NCBI RefSeq assembly: GCF_900129355.1
Contig: NZ_FQVL01000014.1
Span: 1-64,000, forward strand
Direction: 5' to 3'
Length of the DNA: 64,000 nucleotides
DNA from: Seinonella peptonophila
GTDB taxonomy: Bacteria; Bacillota; Bacilli; Thermoactinomycetales; Thermoactinomycetaceae
Shown: piece by piece, positions 1-10,366 of the stretch
Layout: the number at the start of each line of letters is the position of its first letter
How positions within the stretch are numbered: position 1 is the first letter of the stretch
Notes under the pieces: model-generated
What the model was told of the DNA's origin: nothing
Databases searched by the model: none
What the model saw: the letters and a program-made list of their open reading frames with translations, nothing else
Made by a program: the position numbers and the translations under genes

Positions 1-612
1 TTTTCTGTCAATTTGACAGTCTGATCAGCGTACTTCGCTCGATCGACCAGTGGCTCCCAGATGGGAATCTCAATGATAATCAGCAATTTTATTTCTGTTT
101 TATTTTATCATATCTTGATTAGCAGGATATACCAACAGCTTATTGACAATGTCATTTGATCTAATCATGATCGAGGTGCCCGACGGCACTTCGGTTGACA
201 AGTTTGTTCATTGTGCTACATTGCTTTTTGGGGTTTATAATTTGAAATGAAATCTATCAATTCTTGTAAAAAATGATTGTGATCCAAGCAAATATAGGAG
301 AAATATGTCGTAAAATGATGAATATTTCAAGTATCGTAGCGTGAAATCGCGTATTTTTTTCAAAGATTGGCTCCAAATATTATTACACCTATGTTACAAT
401 ATAATTACATTTTTAATTGAGTCTAGATACTGCAAATCATCCAAATAGCTAAATAATACTACAAAGTTACATAGTGATGACAAAAGGGAAAGTATGGAAA
501 TAAAGAAAACTGAATCTTACATTTCCAGTATATTTTGTTTGGAAGTGATGGAAGTTGGGAAAAAGGAAAACATAAACGATAAGTTGCATAGGTTGGGTAA
601 GAGGTGAATCGG
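1..612. other. left-edge intergenic region
   Basis: AT-rich stretch with no gene I can support. It holds a short inverted repeat CTGTCAA/TTGACAG at 5-19 and a GTGCC/GGCAC hairpin at 176-189. The minus strand of 1-84 is open for 28 codons and runs off the edge, but it has no ribosome site and is too short to judge. The promoter of the following amidase gene should lie in the right half, but no clear -35/-10 pair stood out. Confidence 0.5.
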
Positions 613-1227
613 ATGAGCATCCTGATATGTCTAGATCCGGGACATGGAGGAACTGATCGAGGGTCTATAGGTTTTTCTTCTATAGAGAAAGATATTTGCC
701 TTGATATAGCATATCGAGTAGAGAGAAAATTAAAGCGATATGAAGGCATGAAAGTCATTTTAACGAGATCGTTTGATCTCAATCGTACAGCAGAAGAAAG
801 AAGCGAGTGGGCAAATCGAAGTAAAGCCGATTTGTTGATCAGTCTTCATAGTAACGCTGCGACCGATTCTACCCTGTCGGGTTTTACTTCATATGTAAGT
901 GTTCTTGCAGGCGCAAGAACGAGGCGAATTCAGTGCTGGTTGCATAATCAAATAACATATTTTTTACGGCAGCGAGGTGTACAGGACTTAGGCAAAAAAA
1001 ATGATACAGAGTCAATGACCGGTTCTCTGCATGTTTTGCAACTATCACGAATGCCAGCGATTGCATTAGGTTCATTATTTATGACGAACCCACAGGACCA
1101 TCGTTTGTTAAGCGATAATAATTTCCTGGATCAATATTCAAGTTGTATTGCAAGTGGATTAGCTAGCATTTTCCGTTGCCCGGAAAAACAAACCACAGCA
1201 TCAGAAGTATATGATTACTTTTTATAG
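613..1227 (+). CDS. Amidase_3-type N-acetylmuramoyl-L-alanine amidase, probably inactive
   Basis: This is a cell-wall amidase fold (CwlC/AmiC catalytic domain) covering essentially the whole protein, about 204 residues. I see no signal peptide and no cell-wall-binding repeats. Zinc ligands typical of the family are visible: His in DPGHGG (near residue 11), Glu in the SIEKD segment (near 25) and His in SLHSN (near 79). The usual C-terminal catalytic Glu lies in a P-A-x-L-V-E-x-G-F motif; here the segment reads PAIALGSLF, with Gly (near 153) at the Glu position. It may therefore bind zinc or muropeptide without cleaving. ATG 613 is preferred over GTG 604 because AGAGGTGA sits 6 nt before it. 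It converges on the cyclophilin gene with a shared terminator. Confidence 0.8.
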   Translation: MSILICLDPGHGGTDRGSIGFSSIEKDICLDIAYRVERKLKRYEGMKVILTRSFDLNRTAEERSEWANRSKADLLISLHSNAATDSTLSGFTSYVSVLAGARTRRIQCWLHNQITYFLRQRGVQDLGKKNDTESMTGSLHVLQLSRMPAIALGSLFMTNPQDHRLLSDNNFLDQYSSCIASGLASIFRCPEKQTTASEVYDYFL

Positions 1228-1253
1228 GACTGATTCTTTATACTATTACATCA

Positions 1254-1279
1254 AACCCTCTGGTGCGCACCAGAGGGTT
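1254..1279. terminator. bidirectional terminator between amidase and cyclophilin genes
   Basis: A perfect 26-bp palindrome (AACCCTCTGGTGC and its complement) lies between two convergent genes. The T-rich tract is short on either side, but position and symmetry fit a shared terminator. Confidence 0.7.
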
Positions 1280-1302
1280 ATTTCGTAGAGGATTGAGTTT
1301 GA

Positions 1303-1740
1303 TTACTCAGCCCAGACTTCGACCTTGCTCATCCGCGTCCCTTGGCGCATGTTTTGTGCAGCCTCAAGACCAGAAGTAACTTGTCCGAAGACAGTATGTA
1401 CACCATCTAGATGGGGTTGGGGTTGATGGACAATAAAGAACTGACTTGATCCAGTATCTTTCCCTGCATGAGCCATGGAAAGCGCTCCAGGGACATGAGT
1501 ATGGGGATTTCCTTCCGTTTCACAAGGAATATTCTTTCCTGATCCACCTGTCCCATTGCCAAATGGACAACCGCCTTGACTTACGAAGCCAGGGATTACG
1601 CGATGGAAGTTTAAACCATCGTAGAAGCCTTTTTCTGCGAGCATTTTAAAATTTTCCACCGTAGTGGGAGCTTCCTCAGGAAAGAAGTCTATGAGTATCT
1701 CTTCACCTGTTTCTAATAAAATCCTACCTTTGATTGCCAT
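1303..1740 (-). CDS. ppiB: peptidyl-prolyl cis-trans isomerase (cyclophilin)
   Basis: A single-domain cytoplasmic cyclophilin of 145 residues, the usual bacterial PpiB length, catalysing cis-trans isomerisation of X-Pro bonds. Family motifs run in order: [13 protein letters not shown] with the catalytic Arg (near residue 47), the GNGTGGSG loop, SQFFIV, and [10 protein letters not shown]. No signal peptide is present. The gene stands alone between the amidase gene (convergent) and a 325-bp gap, with its own ribosome site on the minus strand (GGAGG before ATG). Nothing in the sequence suggests a specific client or regulation. Confidence 0.93.
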   Translation of the reverse strand: MAIKGRILLETGEEILIDFFPEEAPTTVENFKMLAEKGFYDGLNFHRVIPGFVSQGGCPFGNGTGGSGKNIPCETEGNPHTHVPGALSMAHAGKDTGSSQFFIVHQPQPHLDGVHTVFGQVTSGLEAAQNMRQGTRMSKVEVWAE

Positions 1741-1984
1741 GTATATGCCTCCTTTGCAAACTAACTCCTCTATCAGTCTATCCGAAAGAGTACGCCTACT
1801 TCAAGCGTTAGCTAAGTGGGTGGTGAATTTCAGTTCGACGTTAGCCGAAAGGCATTTGTTCCGAACGTTTGATCTTTTTTGTTCTCTATTATATAATCAG
1901 CTCCAATAGTAAAAATATTCCATTTAACTAAGTTGATGCTCCCATCGATGTAGCGAAACGTCGAGAATCAAGGAGATAAGTGAG

Positions 1985-2203
1985 ATGAAAACAGATGCAC
2001 AAGGCATTACGGAAGATTTGCATGTGAAGAATCTGGTCAAAAATCACAACTTAGCCAATACACCATTATTCAACTCGAATCGTAGGTCGTCCCACCGAAT
2101 GATAGGTGATACGGAAGATACGGGCCAGTTTTTGTGCTCGCTTATATGGAAACAGGTTTCGTCCATCAAACAGATTGGAAATTCGAAATCGTTGAAGGAG
2201 TGA
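1985..2203 (+). CDS. possible small ORF antisense to the 3' end of ugd
   Basis: A 72-codon frame begins with ATG 9 nt after a strong AAGGAG. Its first 27 codons lie in the 325-bp gap beside the cyclophilin gene; the rest runs antisense through the last 138 bases of ugd. The N-terminal part (MKTDAQGITEDLHVKN) is hydrophilic and I do not recognise it. It could be a small protein, or the broken 5' end of a lost gene whose ribosome site survives. The antisense half has no independent support. The remainder of the gap (1741-1984) shows nothing clear. Confidence 0.25.
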   Translation: MKTDAQGITEDLHVKNLVKNHNLANTPLFNSNRRSSHRMIGDTEDTGQFLCSLIWKQVSSIKQIGNSKSLKE

Positions 2204-3352
2204 CCAGTCAAGCTGTTGGAAATCTTCCCAATCTGTTGCAATGATAACCGCTTTGCTACCTTTGATTGCATCTTCAATTGTCTGGGCTAGCTGTAGTTGT
2301 TTGCATGGAGTGTCTTTGATCACAGGGTCATATGCCTGGACAATTGCCCCTCGTTGCAAGAGCAGCTCGGCTAGATACATGGCTTGTGATGCTTGAAGAT
2401 CATTGGTATTTGGTTTAAAAGTAAGTCCTAATAAAGCGATTGGACATCCTTTTAAATCACCTAGCTCTGACTCAATTCGTTGTAATAAGAAATGGGGTTG
2501 TTGTTCATTGATTTGTGTAGTTGATGCTAGTAATGGAGACTCAGCTAATGTGGATAAAGCTGTTAGGTCTTTTGGAAGGCAAGGACCGCCATAGCCAAGC
2601 CCTGCTTGCAGGAATTGTGGACCAATCCGGGGATCACTTCCCAATCCTATAGAGATTTCTTCAATGTTTGCCCCAACCTGCTCAGCAAAATTAGCCATTT
2701 GATTAATAAATGAAATTTTTGTTGCCAGAAAAGCATTTGCTCCCAACTTGATTAGTTCTGCACTTGCTGGCGTACAATATTGAAATAGATGGCTCTTTTT
2801 TTGAAAAGGATGGTAAAGTTGTTGAATGACGGCTTGGCTATCTTCATGATGTAAACCAAAAATCAATCGATTTGGATGCTGAAAGTCTTCTATCGCATTA
2901 CCTTGTCGTAAAAATTCTGGATGACAGATTACATCCTCCACCCGATCTTGTAAACGGTGATAAATTTGCGTTGTGGTTCCGGGCGGTACCGTACTTTTGA
3001 TCAATAAGTAAGGTGGTAAAATAGGTAAAGATACCAGATCTTCGAGCGCTTGCCAAAGTTGATTGAGGTCGAGCTTACCTTCTGTAGAGATCGGTGTACC
3101 CACTGCGAGTAGAATCAATTCACACTGGCTGATTGCCTCTGTCAATGTTGAATGTACCAGGAAATGCTCGCTTGCCAAAGTATCTTGAAGTAACTGATCT
3201 AGTGCTGGTTCATAGAAAGGGGGAACGCCCTCTTTTATCTGTTTCACTTTTTTTTCATCTTGATCAAATCCATAAACCTGATGTCCCCAATTCACCAAGC
3301 AACATGCGGTAACGAGTCCGACATGACCAAGTCCGATGATGGCTATTTTCAT
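2066..3352 (-). CDS. ugd: UDP-glucose 6-dehydrogenase
   Basis: Oxidises UDP-glucose to UDP-glucuronate with two NAD+, supplying acidic sugar for wall polymers or exopolysaccharide (TuaD/Ugd family, about 428 residues). An N-terminal Rossmann motif GLGHVGLVTA opens the protein. The active-site cysteine is in GYGGPCLPKD (near residue 255), and the C-terminal UDP-binding domain carries GLTFKPNTNDLQAS and ends with the family-typical FDGRNLF and YHSVGR. The start at 3352 is chosen over 3364 because GGAGG lies 5 nt before that ATG. A GalU-like gene lies immediately upstream on the same strand (27 bp), so the two are probably co-transcribed, as expected for UDP-sugar supply. Confidence 0.94.
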   Translation of the reverse strand: MKIAIIGLGHVGLVTACCLVNWGHQVYGFDQDEKKVKQIKEGVPPFYEPALDQLLQDTLASEHFLVHSTLTEAISQCELILLAVGTPISTEGKLDLNQLWQALEDLVSLPILPPYLLIKSTVPPGTTTQIYHRLQDRVEDVICHPEFLRQGNAIEDFQHPNRLIFGLHHEDSQAVIQQLYHPFQKKSHLFQYCTPASAELIKLGANAFLATKISFINQMANFAEQVGANIEEISIGLGSDPRIGPQFLQAGLGYGGPCLPKDLTALSTLAESPLLASTTQINEQQPHFLLQRIESELGDLKGCPIALLGLTFKPNTNDLQASQAMYLAELLLQRGAIVQAYDPVIKDTPCKQLQLAQTIEDAIKGSKAVIIATDWEDFQQLDWSLLQRFRISNLFDGRNLFPYKRAQKLARIFRITYHSVGRPTIRVE

Positions 3353-3379
3353 TGTGTCCTCCATTTCGATATCAATGAT

Positions 3380-4240
3380 TCATGTTACTACGTGCTTTTC
3401 TATCCAACGGTTTAGCATCTCCCGATAAAGGGGATCAAGTTCAGCATAAATCAGGTTGGCACGGAAAAGATCGGTTGGTGAATAAAGTGGAGCATGTTCA
3501 CCATAAAAATGGTATGCTAACATGGGTTGTTGTTGGTTATACTGCTGTAAGATTTCAATAAGTGTCAGTTCATCTTTTGACTGGCGAATCTGTTCGAAGA
3601 CCGAAGATTGCAAAATATAACGTCCCGCCGAAACAAATGTGTTCTCCCCTTGCTTTCGTCCAACTGTTACAATGGGGGCCGTTTCGCCTGGTGAGATTTG
3701 TGTTTCTGAGGAGTGCAGCCATATCCCTTCACCAGTATGGTCAGTTGTGGGTGTATGAATGCCTATAAGTGAACATCCCCATTCTTCATGTTGACGGAGT
3801 AATTGTTTAGAAGAAGTAGGATATGGATGACAGGGTGAGATGAGATGCTCACTTTCTACTAATAGGAATGGTTCATCACGAATCCATGTTGCAGCTTCTA
3901 GTAATGGATGACCTGTGCCATTTTCTCGATATCGAATCACTTGAATTGAGCGTTGTTTTAGTTTATCAAGTTCATCTTTCTTGCGAAAAGCTTTTTCGCT
4001 TGTTAATAAGGTTTCCCATTCTAGATGTCTTGTGAAATGATCTTCTATTTGCTGCTTTTGGAAACCTGCGATGATCAATATTTGCTCTATGCCTGCTTGC
4101 TCAAGCTCTTCCACAATCCATTGAATAACAGGCTTATGGAGTATTGGAAGCATTTCTTTAGCAATGACTTTGCTGCTAGGGAGATAGGAGAGACTCAACC
4201 GATAGGCAAGTATGACTGCCTGATTGACCGAGGCTTGCAT
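3380..4240 (-). CDS. GalU-like nucleotidyltransferase homologue with a degenerate active site
   Basis: Clearly related to UTP--glucose-1-phosphate uridylyltransferase: KVIAKEMLPILHKPVIQWIV matches the conserved N-terminal stretch and NGTGHPLLEA the Gly-rich uracil/sugar segment. However, the nucleotide-binding signature AAGLGTRFLP has become LAYRLSLSYLP. The GDD metal-binding region reads ESE, and the sugar-phosphate-binding EKP lysine is not recognisable. About 287 residues, near normal length, so it is not simply truncated. Placement directly before ugd suggests a remaining role in UDP-sugar metabolism, perhaps regulatory or scaffolding. The start is ATG 4240 (AAAGG upstream); a frame extending to 4297 would run through the preceding gene's terminator. 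Confidence 0.75.
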   Translation of the reverse strand: MQASVNQAVILAYRLSLSYLPSSKVIAKEMLPILHKPVIQWIVEELEQAGIEQILIIAGFQKQQIEDHFTRHLEWETLLTSEKAFRKKDELDKLKQRSIQVIRYRENGTGHPLLEAATWIRDEPFLLVESEHLISPCHPYPTSSKQLLRQHEEWGCSLIGIHTPTTDHTGEGIWLHSSETQISPGETAPIVTVGRKQGENTFVSAGRYILQSSVFEQIRQSKDELTLIEILQQYNQQQPMLAYHFYGEHAPLYSPTDLFRANLIYAELDPLYREMLNRWIEKHVVT

Positions 4241-4267
4241 TTGCTTCATCCTTTCTACGGTCGAGAA

Positions 4268-4292
4268 AGAGCAGCAAATTAGCTGCTGCTCT
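4268..4292 (-). terminator. hairpin terminating the 4305-4562 gene
   Basis: Perfect 9-bp stem AGAGCAGCA/TGCTGCTCT with a 7-nt loop just downstream of the small minus-strand gene, followed on that strand by a short T-rich run (TTTCTC). It lies before the GalU-like gene and argues for that gene's downstream start. Confidence 0.55.
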
Positions 4293-4304
4293 GTCATATG
4301 TTTT

Positions 4305-4562
4305 TTATGATTGATCAGCAGAGAGGCGTCGACCTTCTTCTAGAATCGTTTGTTCCACTTGATTGATTAATTCGATTCCATTTTCTAACTGCTGCATTTT
4401 TTTAAGATCAGGTTCAAGAAATTGCACTTTTCCCCCTTGATTCGTGTTTACGAAGCGTGCAACACTTTGAAGCCATTCGTTTCCGTCTTGCATGATTCCA
4501 TACACAATGATATAAAAGGGGTGTTGCGCTTCTTCCAGGCCACGGATTTCAACTTGAAACAT
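4305..4562 (-). CDS. small conserved-style hypothetical protein, 85 aa
   Basis: I do not recognise this protein. It is soluble and acidic at the C-terminus, with no signal peptide or membrane segment. It has an alternating hydrophobic N-terminal half (FYIIVYGIMQDG) resembling a beta-rich core, followed by a helical, charged half (LENGIELINQVEQTILEEG). It is supported as a real gene by a good ribosome site (GAGGTGA, 4-5 nt before ATG) and by a terminator right after the stop. It stands upstream of the GalU-like/ugd pair on the same strand and back-to-back with yerC. No function can be assigned. Confidence 0.7.
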   Translation of the reverse strand: MFQVEIRGLEEAQHPFYIIVYGIMQDGNEWLQSVARFVNTNQGGKVQFLEPDLKKMQQLENGIELINQVEQTILEEGRRLSADQS

Positions 4563-4751
4563 TTTATCACCTCAATTTAGTAGCTATTGTATCAATAGCG
4601 CTAAAAAGATGCCACATGTCTTTCTCTCCAATTGATTGTAATCGCTTTATTAATATTGTAATTTTTATTTTACATAAGAGGTTTCTTGACTAATAATGTC
4701 GAACTCTTGCGGTAGAATCGTTAAGGGTCTCCGTGTTCGAGGGGGTATAAA

Positions 4752-5045
4752 ATGCATCTAGATAAACTGAACCAGAAAGAGGTTAAACAGCTATTTGAAG
4801 CCGTCCTACAGTTAAAGAATATTGATGAATGTTATCAGTTTTTTGATGATCTCTGTACGGTTGGTGAAATCAAATCGATGGCCCAGCGGTTAGAAGTAGC
4901 TCGGATGTTGGGAAAAGGCTATACGTATAGCCAGATCGAAGGAGAGACGGGTGCCAGTACAGCAACAATCTCTCGTGTTAAGCGCTGTTTACACTATGGA
5001 ACTGGTGGTTATCAACTTGCACTGGATCGTTTGGAAGAAAGCTAA
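4752..5045 (+). CDS. yerC: YerC/YecD family TrpR-like DNA-binding protein
   Basis: A 97-residue helical protein of the TrpR-related YerC/YecD family. The helix-turn-helix is visible as GYTYSQIEGETGASTATISR (near residues 57-76), with conserved VGEIKSMAQRLEVARML before it. Members are cytoplasmic and presumed transcriptional regulators; the effector is unknown. In Bacillus the gene precedes pcrB-pcrA-ligA, and the same order is kept here, although an intrinsic terminator separates it from pcrB. A strong ribosome site GAGGGGGT precedes ATG. Confidence 0.9.
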   Translation: MHLDKLNQKEVKQLFEAVLQLKNIDECYQFFDDLCTVGEIKSMAQRLEVARMLGKGYTYSQIEGETGASTATISRVKRCLHYGTGGYQLALDRLEES

Positions 5046-5058
5046 TGTCATCTGTATA

Positions 5059-5086
5059 CCTCGCCACGAAATGCGAGGTTTTCTTT
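5059..5086 (+). terminator. intrinsic terminator after yerC
   Basis: CCTCGC/GCGAGG stem with an 8-nt loop, followed by TTTTCTTTTT. It separates yerC from pcrB. Confidence 0.85.
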
Positions 5087-5128
5087 TTCGTTGTGTATAA
5101 TGAGGATGTATGAGTTGGAGGGTCCTTC

Positions 5129-5872
5129 ATGTTGGATAAGAAGATAAGACGGTGGAGGCATGTGTTTAAGTTAGATCCGAATCGCATGTTATCTGATCTT
5201 GCTTTAGAGATGATCTGTAAATCAGATACAGATGCGATCATTATTGGTGGAACAGACGGGATTACATATGAAAATACCCAACAACTTTTGGATCGTGTAC
5301 GAAAATATCCTGTTTTTTGTGTACAAGAAATTTCAAAAATCGATGCTGTCGTGCCTGGATTTGATGGTTATTTGATTCCTGCGGTACTCAACTCAGGTGA
5401 TACAAATTGGTTTCTCGGTGCTCATCATCAAGCATTAAAGGCGTATGGTGACTTTATTCCTTGGAATCATGTATTACTTGAAGGATATCTTACTTGCAAT
5501 CCAGAGGCAAAGGTAAGTCGAGTTACAAAGGCAAATACAGATTTAACAGTTGATGACTGTGTGGCCTATGTTCGTTTAGCAGATCGGCTCTATCGACTTC
5601 CTATTTTTTATATAGAATATAGTGGAACTTTTGGTGATGTTGAAATCGTCAAAGCTGCACGATCTGAAGTAAGTTCAGCAAGGCTCTTTTATGGTGGTGG
5701 CTTAACGACAGAGGAGCAAGTAAAAACAATGGCACCTCATGTAGATACGATTGTTGTTGGTAATTTAATCTATTTTAATGCCCAACGAGCAGTACAGACA
5801 GTTGCTTGGGTAAAGAAAAATCAGCAGAGAAAAAAGGTAAAAAGAAGCCAAGTTAAAAAAAGACAGAAGTAA
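5129..5872 (+). CDS. pcrB: heptaprenylglyceryl phosphate synthase
   Basis: A TIM-barrel prenyltransferase (GGGP/PcrB family) joining a polyprenyl diphosphate to sn-glycerol-1-phosphate. In Bacillales it makes archaea-type heptaprenyl ether lipids. Motifs seen include DAIIIGGTDGIT near the N-terminus, YIEYSGTFGD with the catalytic region (near residue 165), and the phosphate-binding loops YGGGLTT and VVGNLIY at the C-terminus. At 247 residues it is slightly longer than usual because of a Lys/Arg-rich tail (last 18 residues). GGAGG stands 7 nt before ATG. It lies upstream of pcrA in the conserved pcrB-pcrA-ligA order. Confidence 0.94.
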   Translation: MLDKKIRRWRHVFKLDPNRMLSDLALEMICKSDTDAIIIGGTDGITYENTQQLLDRVRKYPVFCVQEISKIDAVVPGFDGYLIPAVLNSGDTNWFLGAHHQALKAYGDFIPWNHVLLEGYLTCNPEAKVSRVTKANTDLTVDDCVAYVRLADRLYRLPIFYIEYSGTFGDVEIVKAARSEVSSARLFYGGGLTTEEQVKTMAPHVDTIVVGNLIYFNAQRAVQTVAWVKKNQQRKKVKRSQVKKRQK

Positions 5873-5976
5873 TTTTTTTGATCAATTCTCGAACGAAGAG
5901 GAAATCTGAACCTTTGTTCGATAAAATGAAAGAGTAGATTTTGTCTAAGCATATGAAGTAATCAGGGTAAGAAGGG

Positions 5977-6029
5977 AAAGGGGGGTTCCATTCGGTACTA
6001 GCAAACGATAGTGCTGAATGAAATATATG
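5977..6029 (+). promoter_or_regulatory. ribosome site and hairpin-bridged start of pcrA
   Basis: A strong Shine-Dalgarno AAAGGGGGG (5977-5985) lies 41 nt from ATG 6027 and 32 nt from ATG 6018, too far for normal initiation. The intervening bases form a 12-bp hairpin (5989-6000 with 6009-6020, two G-U pairs, 8-nt loop). Folding leaves TTC plus AAATAT, 9 nt, between ribosome site and ATG 6027. The other candidate ATG (6018) is buried in the 3' arm. Confidence 0.6.
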
Positions 6030-8213
6030 AACGCATCATCAAAGCACAAAGAACAGTTACTAGCGGGCCTTAACCCACGACAGCAAGAAGCAGTAGAGAC
6101 AACAGATGGTCCTGTGGCTGTGATCGCAGGAGCTGGAAGCGGCAAAACCAGAGTACTAACCCATCGTGTCGCATATCTGCTCGCTGAGAAACAGATACAT
6201 CCATGGAATATCTTAGCGATTACTTTTACAAATAAGGCTGCAAAAGAGATGAAAGAGCGGATCCAACAGTTGGTTGGACATCAAGCGGAAGATATATGGA
6301 TTTCTACTTTTCATGCGATGTGTGTGCGTATTCTCCGCCGAGATGGTGATAAGATCGGTTATTCACGACAGTTTACAATTTTGGATACAACAGATCAACT
6401 AAATGTAATGAAGCAAATTTTAAAAGAAGAAAATATTGACCCCAAAAAGTTTGAACCTAGAGCCCTGTTGCATCGAATCAGTCAAGCAAAAAATAAACTG
6501 CGAACGTCCGATGAAATGCGTGTACATGCAAGCTCGCTGATTGAAGAAGTAGCAGCGGATATATATACAAGCTACCAGCAAAGGTTAAAGCAAAGTCAAG
6601 CAATGGATTTTGATGATTTACTCATGCAGACTGTGAAATTATTCGAAGTCGTTCCAGAGGTAAAAGAATATTATCAACGTAAATTTCAATATATTCATGT
6701 TGATGAATATCAAGATACCAATCATGTCCAATACAAATTGGTACAGTTGTTAGCCGAACATCATCAAAACATCTGTGTAGTAGGGGATTTTGATCAATCG
6801 ATTTATCGTTTTCGAGGTGCTGATATTAATAATATTCTTGACTTTGAGAGCCACTATCCATCCGCTCGCTTGATCAAATTAGAACAAAACTACCGGTCAA
6901 CACAAACAATCCTCAACGCGGCAAATCATCTGATTGATCATAATACGGAGCGAAAGCCAAAACAGTTATGGACAGAAAATGAAGCAGGAAAGCCGATACT
7001 TTTATATGAACTGTCGAATGAGCATGAAGAAGGTCAAATGATTGTAGAAACGATTCAGTCTGGTGTTGGTGAGCGGGGAGAGCAGTATCAAGATTATGCA
7101 GTTCTCTATCGTACAAATGCACAGTCGCGGGTTATTGAAGAGATGTTACGCAAGTCATTTATTCCTTATCAAGTAGTAGGTGGATTTAAGTTTTATGATC
7201 GTAAAGAGATTAAAGATGTTCTTGCCTATCTTCGTGTGATTGTGAATCCAGATGATGATCTAAACATGCGAAGAATTATTAATGTCCCCAAGCGTGGAAT
7301 CGGAATTAGCTCGATGGAAAAGATCGATCAATATTGTAGTCGGCATCAACTATCACTTTTCCGAGCCTTATTAGAAGCTGAAATGATGGGATTAGGAAAA
7401 CGAGTGATGCAGCCTCTACAGCAGTTCGTCAATTTGATTCGGCAGTTGCATGCTATGGTAGAATATCTCTCTGTGTCTGAAATGCTAGAGGAGGTCTTAA
7501 ATCAATCAGGTTATCGTGAAACGCTTCGTAAAGACCCTTCCTTAGAGGCTGCGAGTCGCTTAGAAAATATTGAAGAGCTAGGCAGTGTTGTTGCTGAGTT
7601 TGAAAAAAAGAATCAGGATAAGTCCGTAGTTGCTTTCTTGACGGAGATCGCTTTGGTGGCAGATGTCGATTTACCAGGTTTGCAACCTGCGGATGAGCAA
7701 AATATCGATAATGTATCGTTAATGACATTGCATAGTGCAAAGGGATTAGAATTTCCTCATGTTTTTTTGGTTGGGATGGAAGAAGGCGTTTTTCCACATC
7801 AACGCTCCTTAGATGACGAGCGCGAGCTAGAAGAGGAACGACGACTTGCGTACGTAGGCATGACACGTGCACAAAAAGAGTTGGTTTTATCCCGAACACA
7901 TAGTCGAACTCTCTATGGTCAGAGCAGTGCAAATCTACCTTCACGTTTTTTGAAGGAGATTCCAGCGGAGTATCTAGATTTGATCACACAGTCATCGACT
8001 CATTCACAAGTCATCTCTGTCCAAAATCAGCCACGTCCTGAACCAAGATTTGATTGGCGTTCTGGTGATCGAGTCAAACATCGTGCATGGGGAATTGGAA
8101 CGATTGTTGCGGTCAATGGAGAGGGTGAGGGAACAGAATTAGATATCGCATTTCCTGAAATCGGTGTAAAGAAATTGCTGGCGCAATATGCACCCATCGA
8201 AAAATTTAATTGA
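6027..8213 (+). CDS. pcrA: ATP-dependent DNA helicase PcrA (UvrD/Rep family)
   Basis: A superfamily 1A 3'-5' DNA helicase used in repair, rolling-circle replication and removal of RecA or RNA polymerase. All motifs are present: Walker [12 protein letters not shown] (near residue 37), [10 protein letters not shown] (Ia), DEYQDTN (II), [14 protein letters not shown] (III), EQNYRSTQ (IV), [14 protein letters not shown] (V) and [11 protein letters not shown] (VI). The C-terminal tail [18 protein letters not shown] is the RNA-polymerase-interacting Tudor-like domain. Length 728 residues is normal. ATG 6027 gives an N-terminus matching PcrA proteins; a stop lies immediately before ATG 6018. Initiation appears to use the hairpin-bridged ribosome site. 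ligA follows 39 bp downstream. Confidence 0.96.
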   Translation: MNASSKHKEQLLAGLNPRQQEAVETTDGPVAVIAGAGSGKTRVLTHRVAYLLAEKQIHPWNILAITFTNKAAKEMKERIQQLVGHQAEDIWISTFHAMCVRILRRDGDKIGYSRQFTILDTTDQLNVMKQILKEENIDPKKFEPRALLHRISQAKNKLRTSDEMRVHASSLIEEVAADIYTSYQQRLKQSQAMDFDDLLMQTVKLFEVVPEVKEYYQRKFQYIHVDEYQDTNHVQYKLVQLLAEHHQNICVVGDFDQSIYRFRGADINNILDFESHYPSARLIKLEQNYRSTQTILNAANHLIDHNTERKPKQLWTENEAGKPILLYELSNEHEEGQMIVETIQSGVGERGEQYQDYAVLYRTNAQSRVIEEMLRKSFIPYQVVGGFKFYDRKEIKDVLAYLRVIVNPDDDLNMRRIINVPKRGIGISSMEKIDQYCSRHQLSLFRALLEAEMMGLGKRVMQPLQQFVNLIRQLHAMVEYLSVSEMLEEVLNQSGYRETLRKDPSLEAASRLENIEELGSVVAEFEKKNQDKSVVAFLTEIALVADVDLPGLQPADEQNIDNVSLMTLHSAKGLEFPHVFLVGMEEGVFPHQRSLDDERELEEERRLAYVGMTRAQKELVLSRTHSRTLYGQSSANLPSRFLKEIPAEYLDLITQSSTHSQVISVQNQPRPEPRFDWRSGDRVKHRAWGIGTIVAVNGEGEGTELDIAFPEIGVKKLLAQYAPIEKFN

Positions 8214-8216
8214 TGA

Positions 8217-10262
<2,046 letters not shown>

Positions 10263-10366
10263 TATTTTTAGTAGCTCAATTGGTCTAATTGTGATATTTT
10301 CACTTCAGGATATTTCGGATATAGAAGTAGAACCTCTATAAACGCGTTGAAAGGAAGTATTTTACC

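Noticed and set aside
1..84. Minus-strand open frame of 28 codons running off the left edge
   Set aside because: No ribosome site and too short to recognise; cannot be told from chance.
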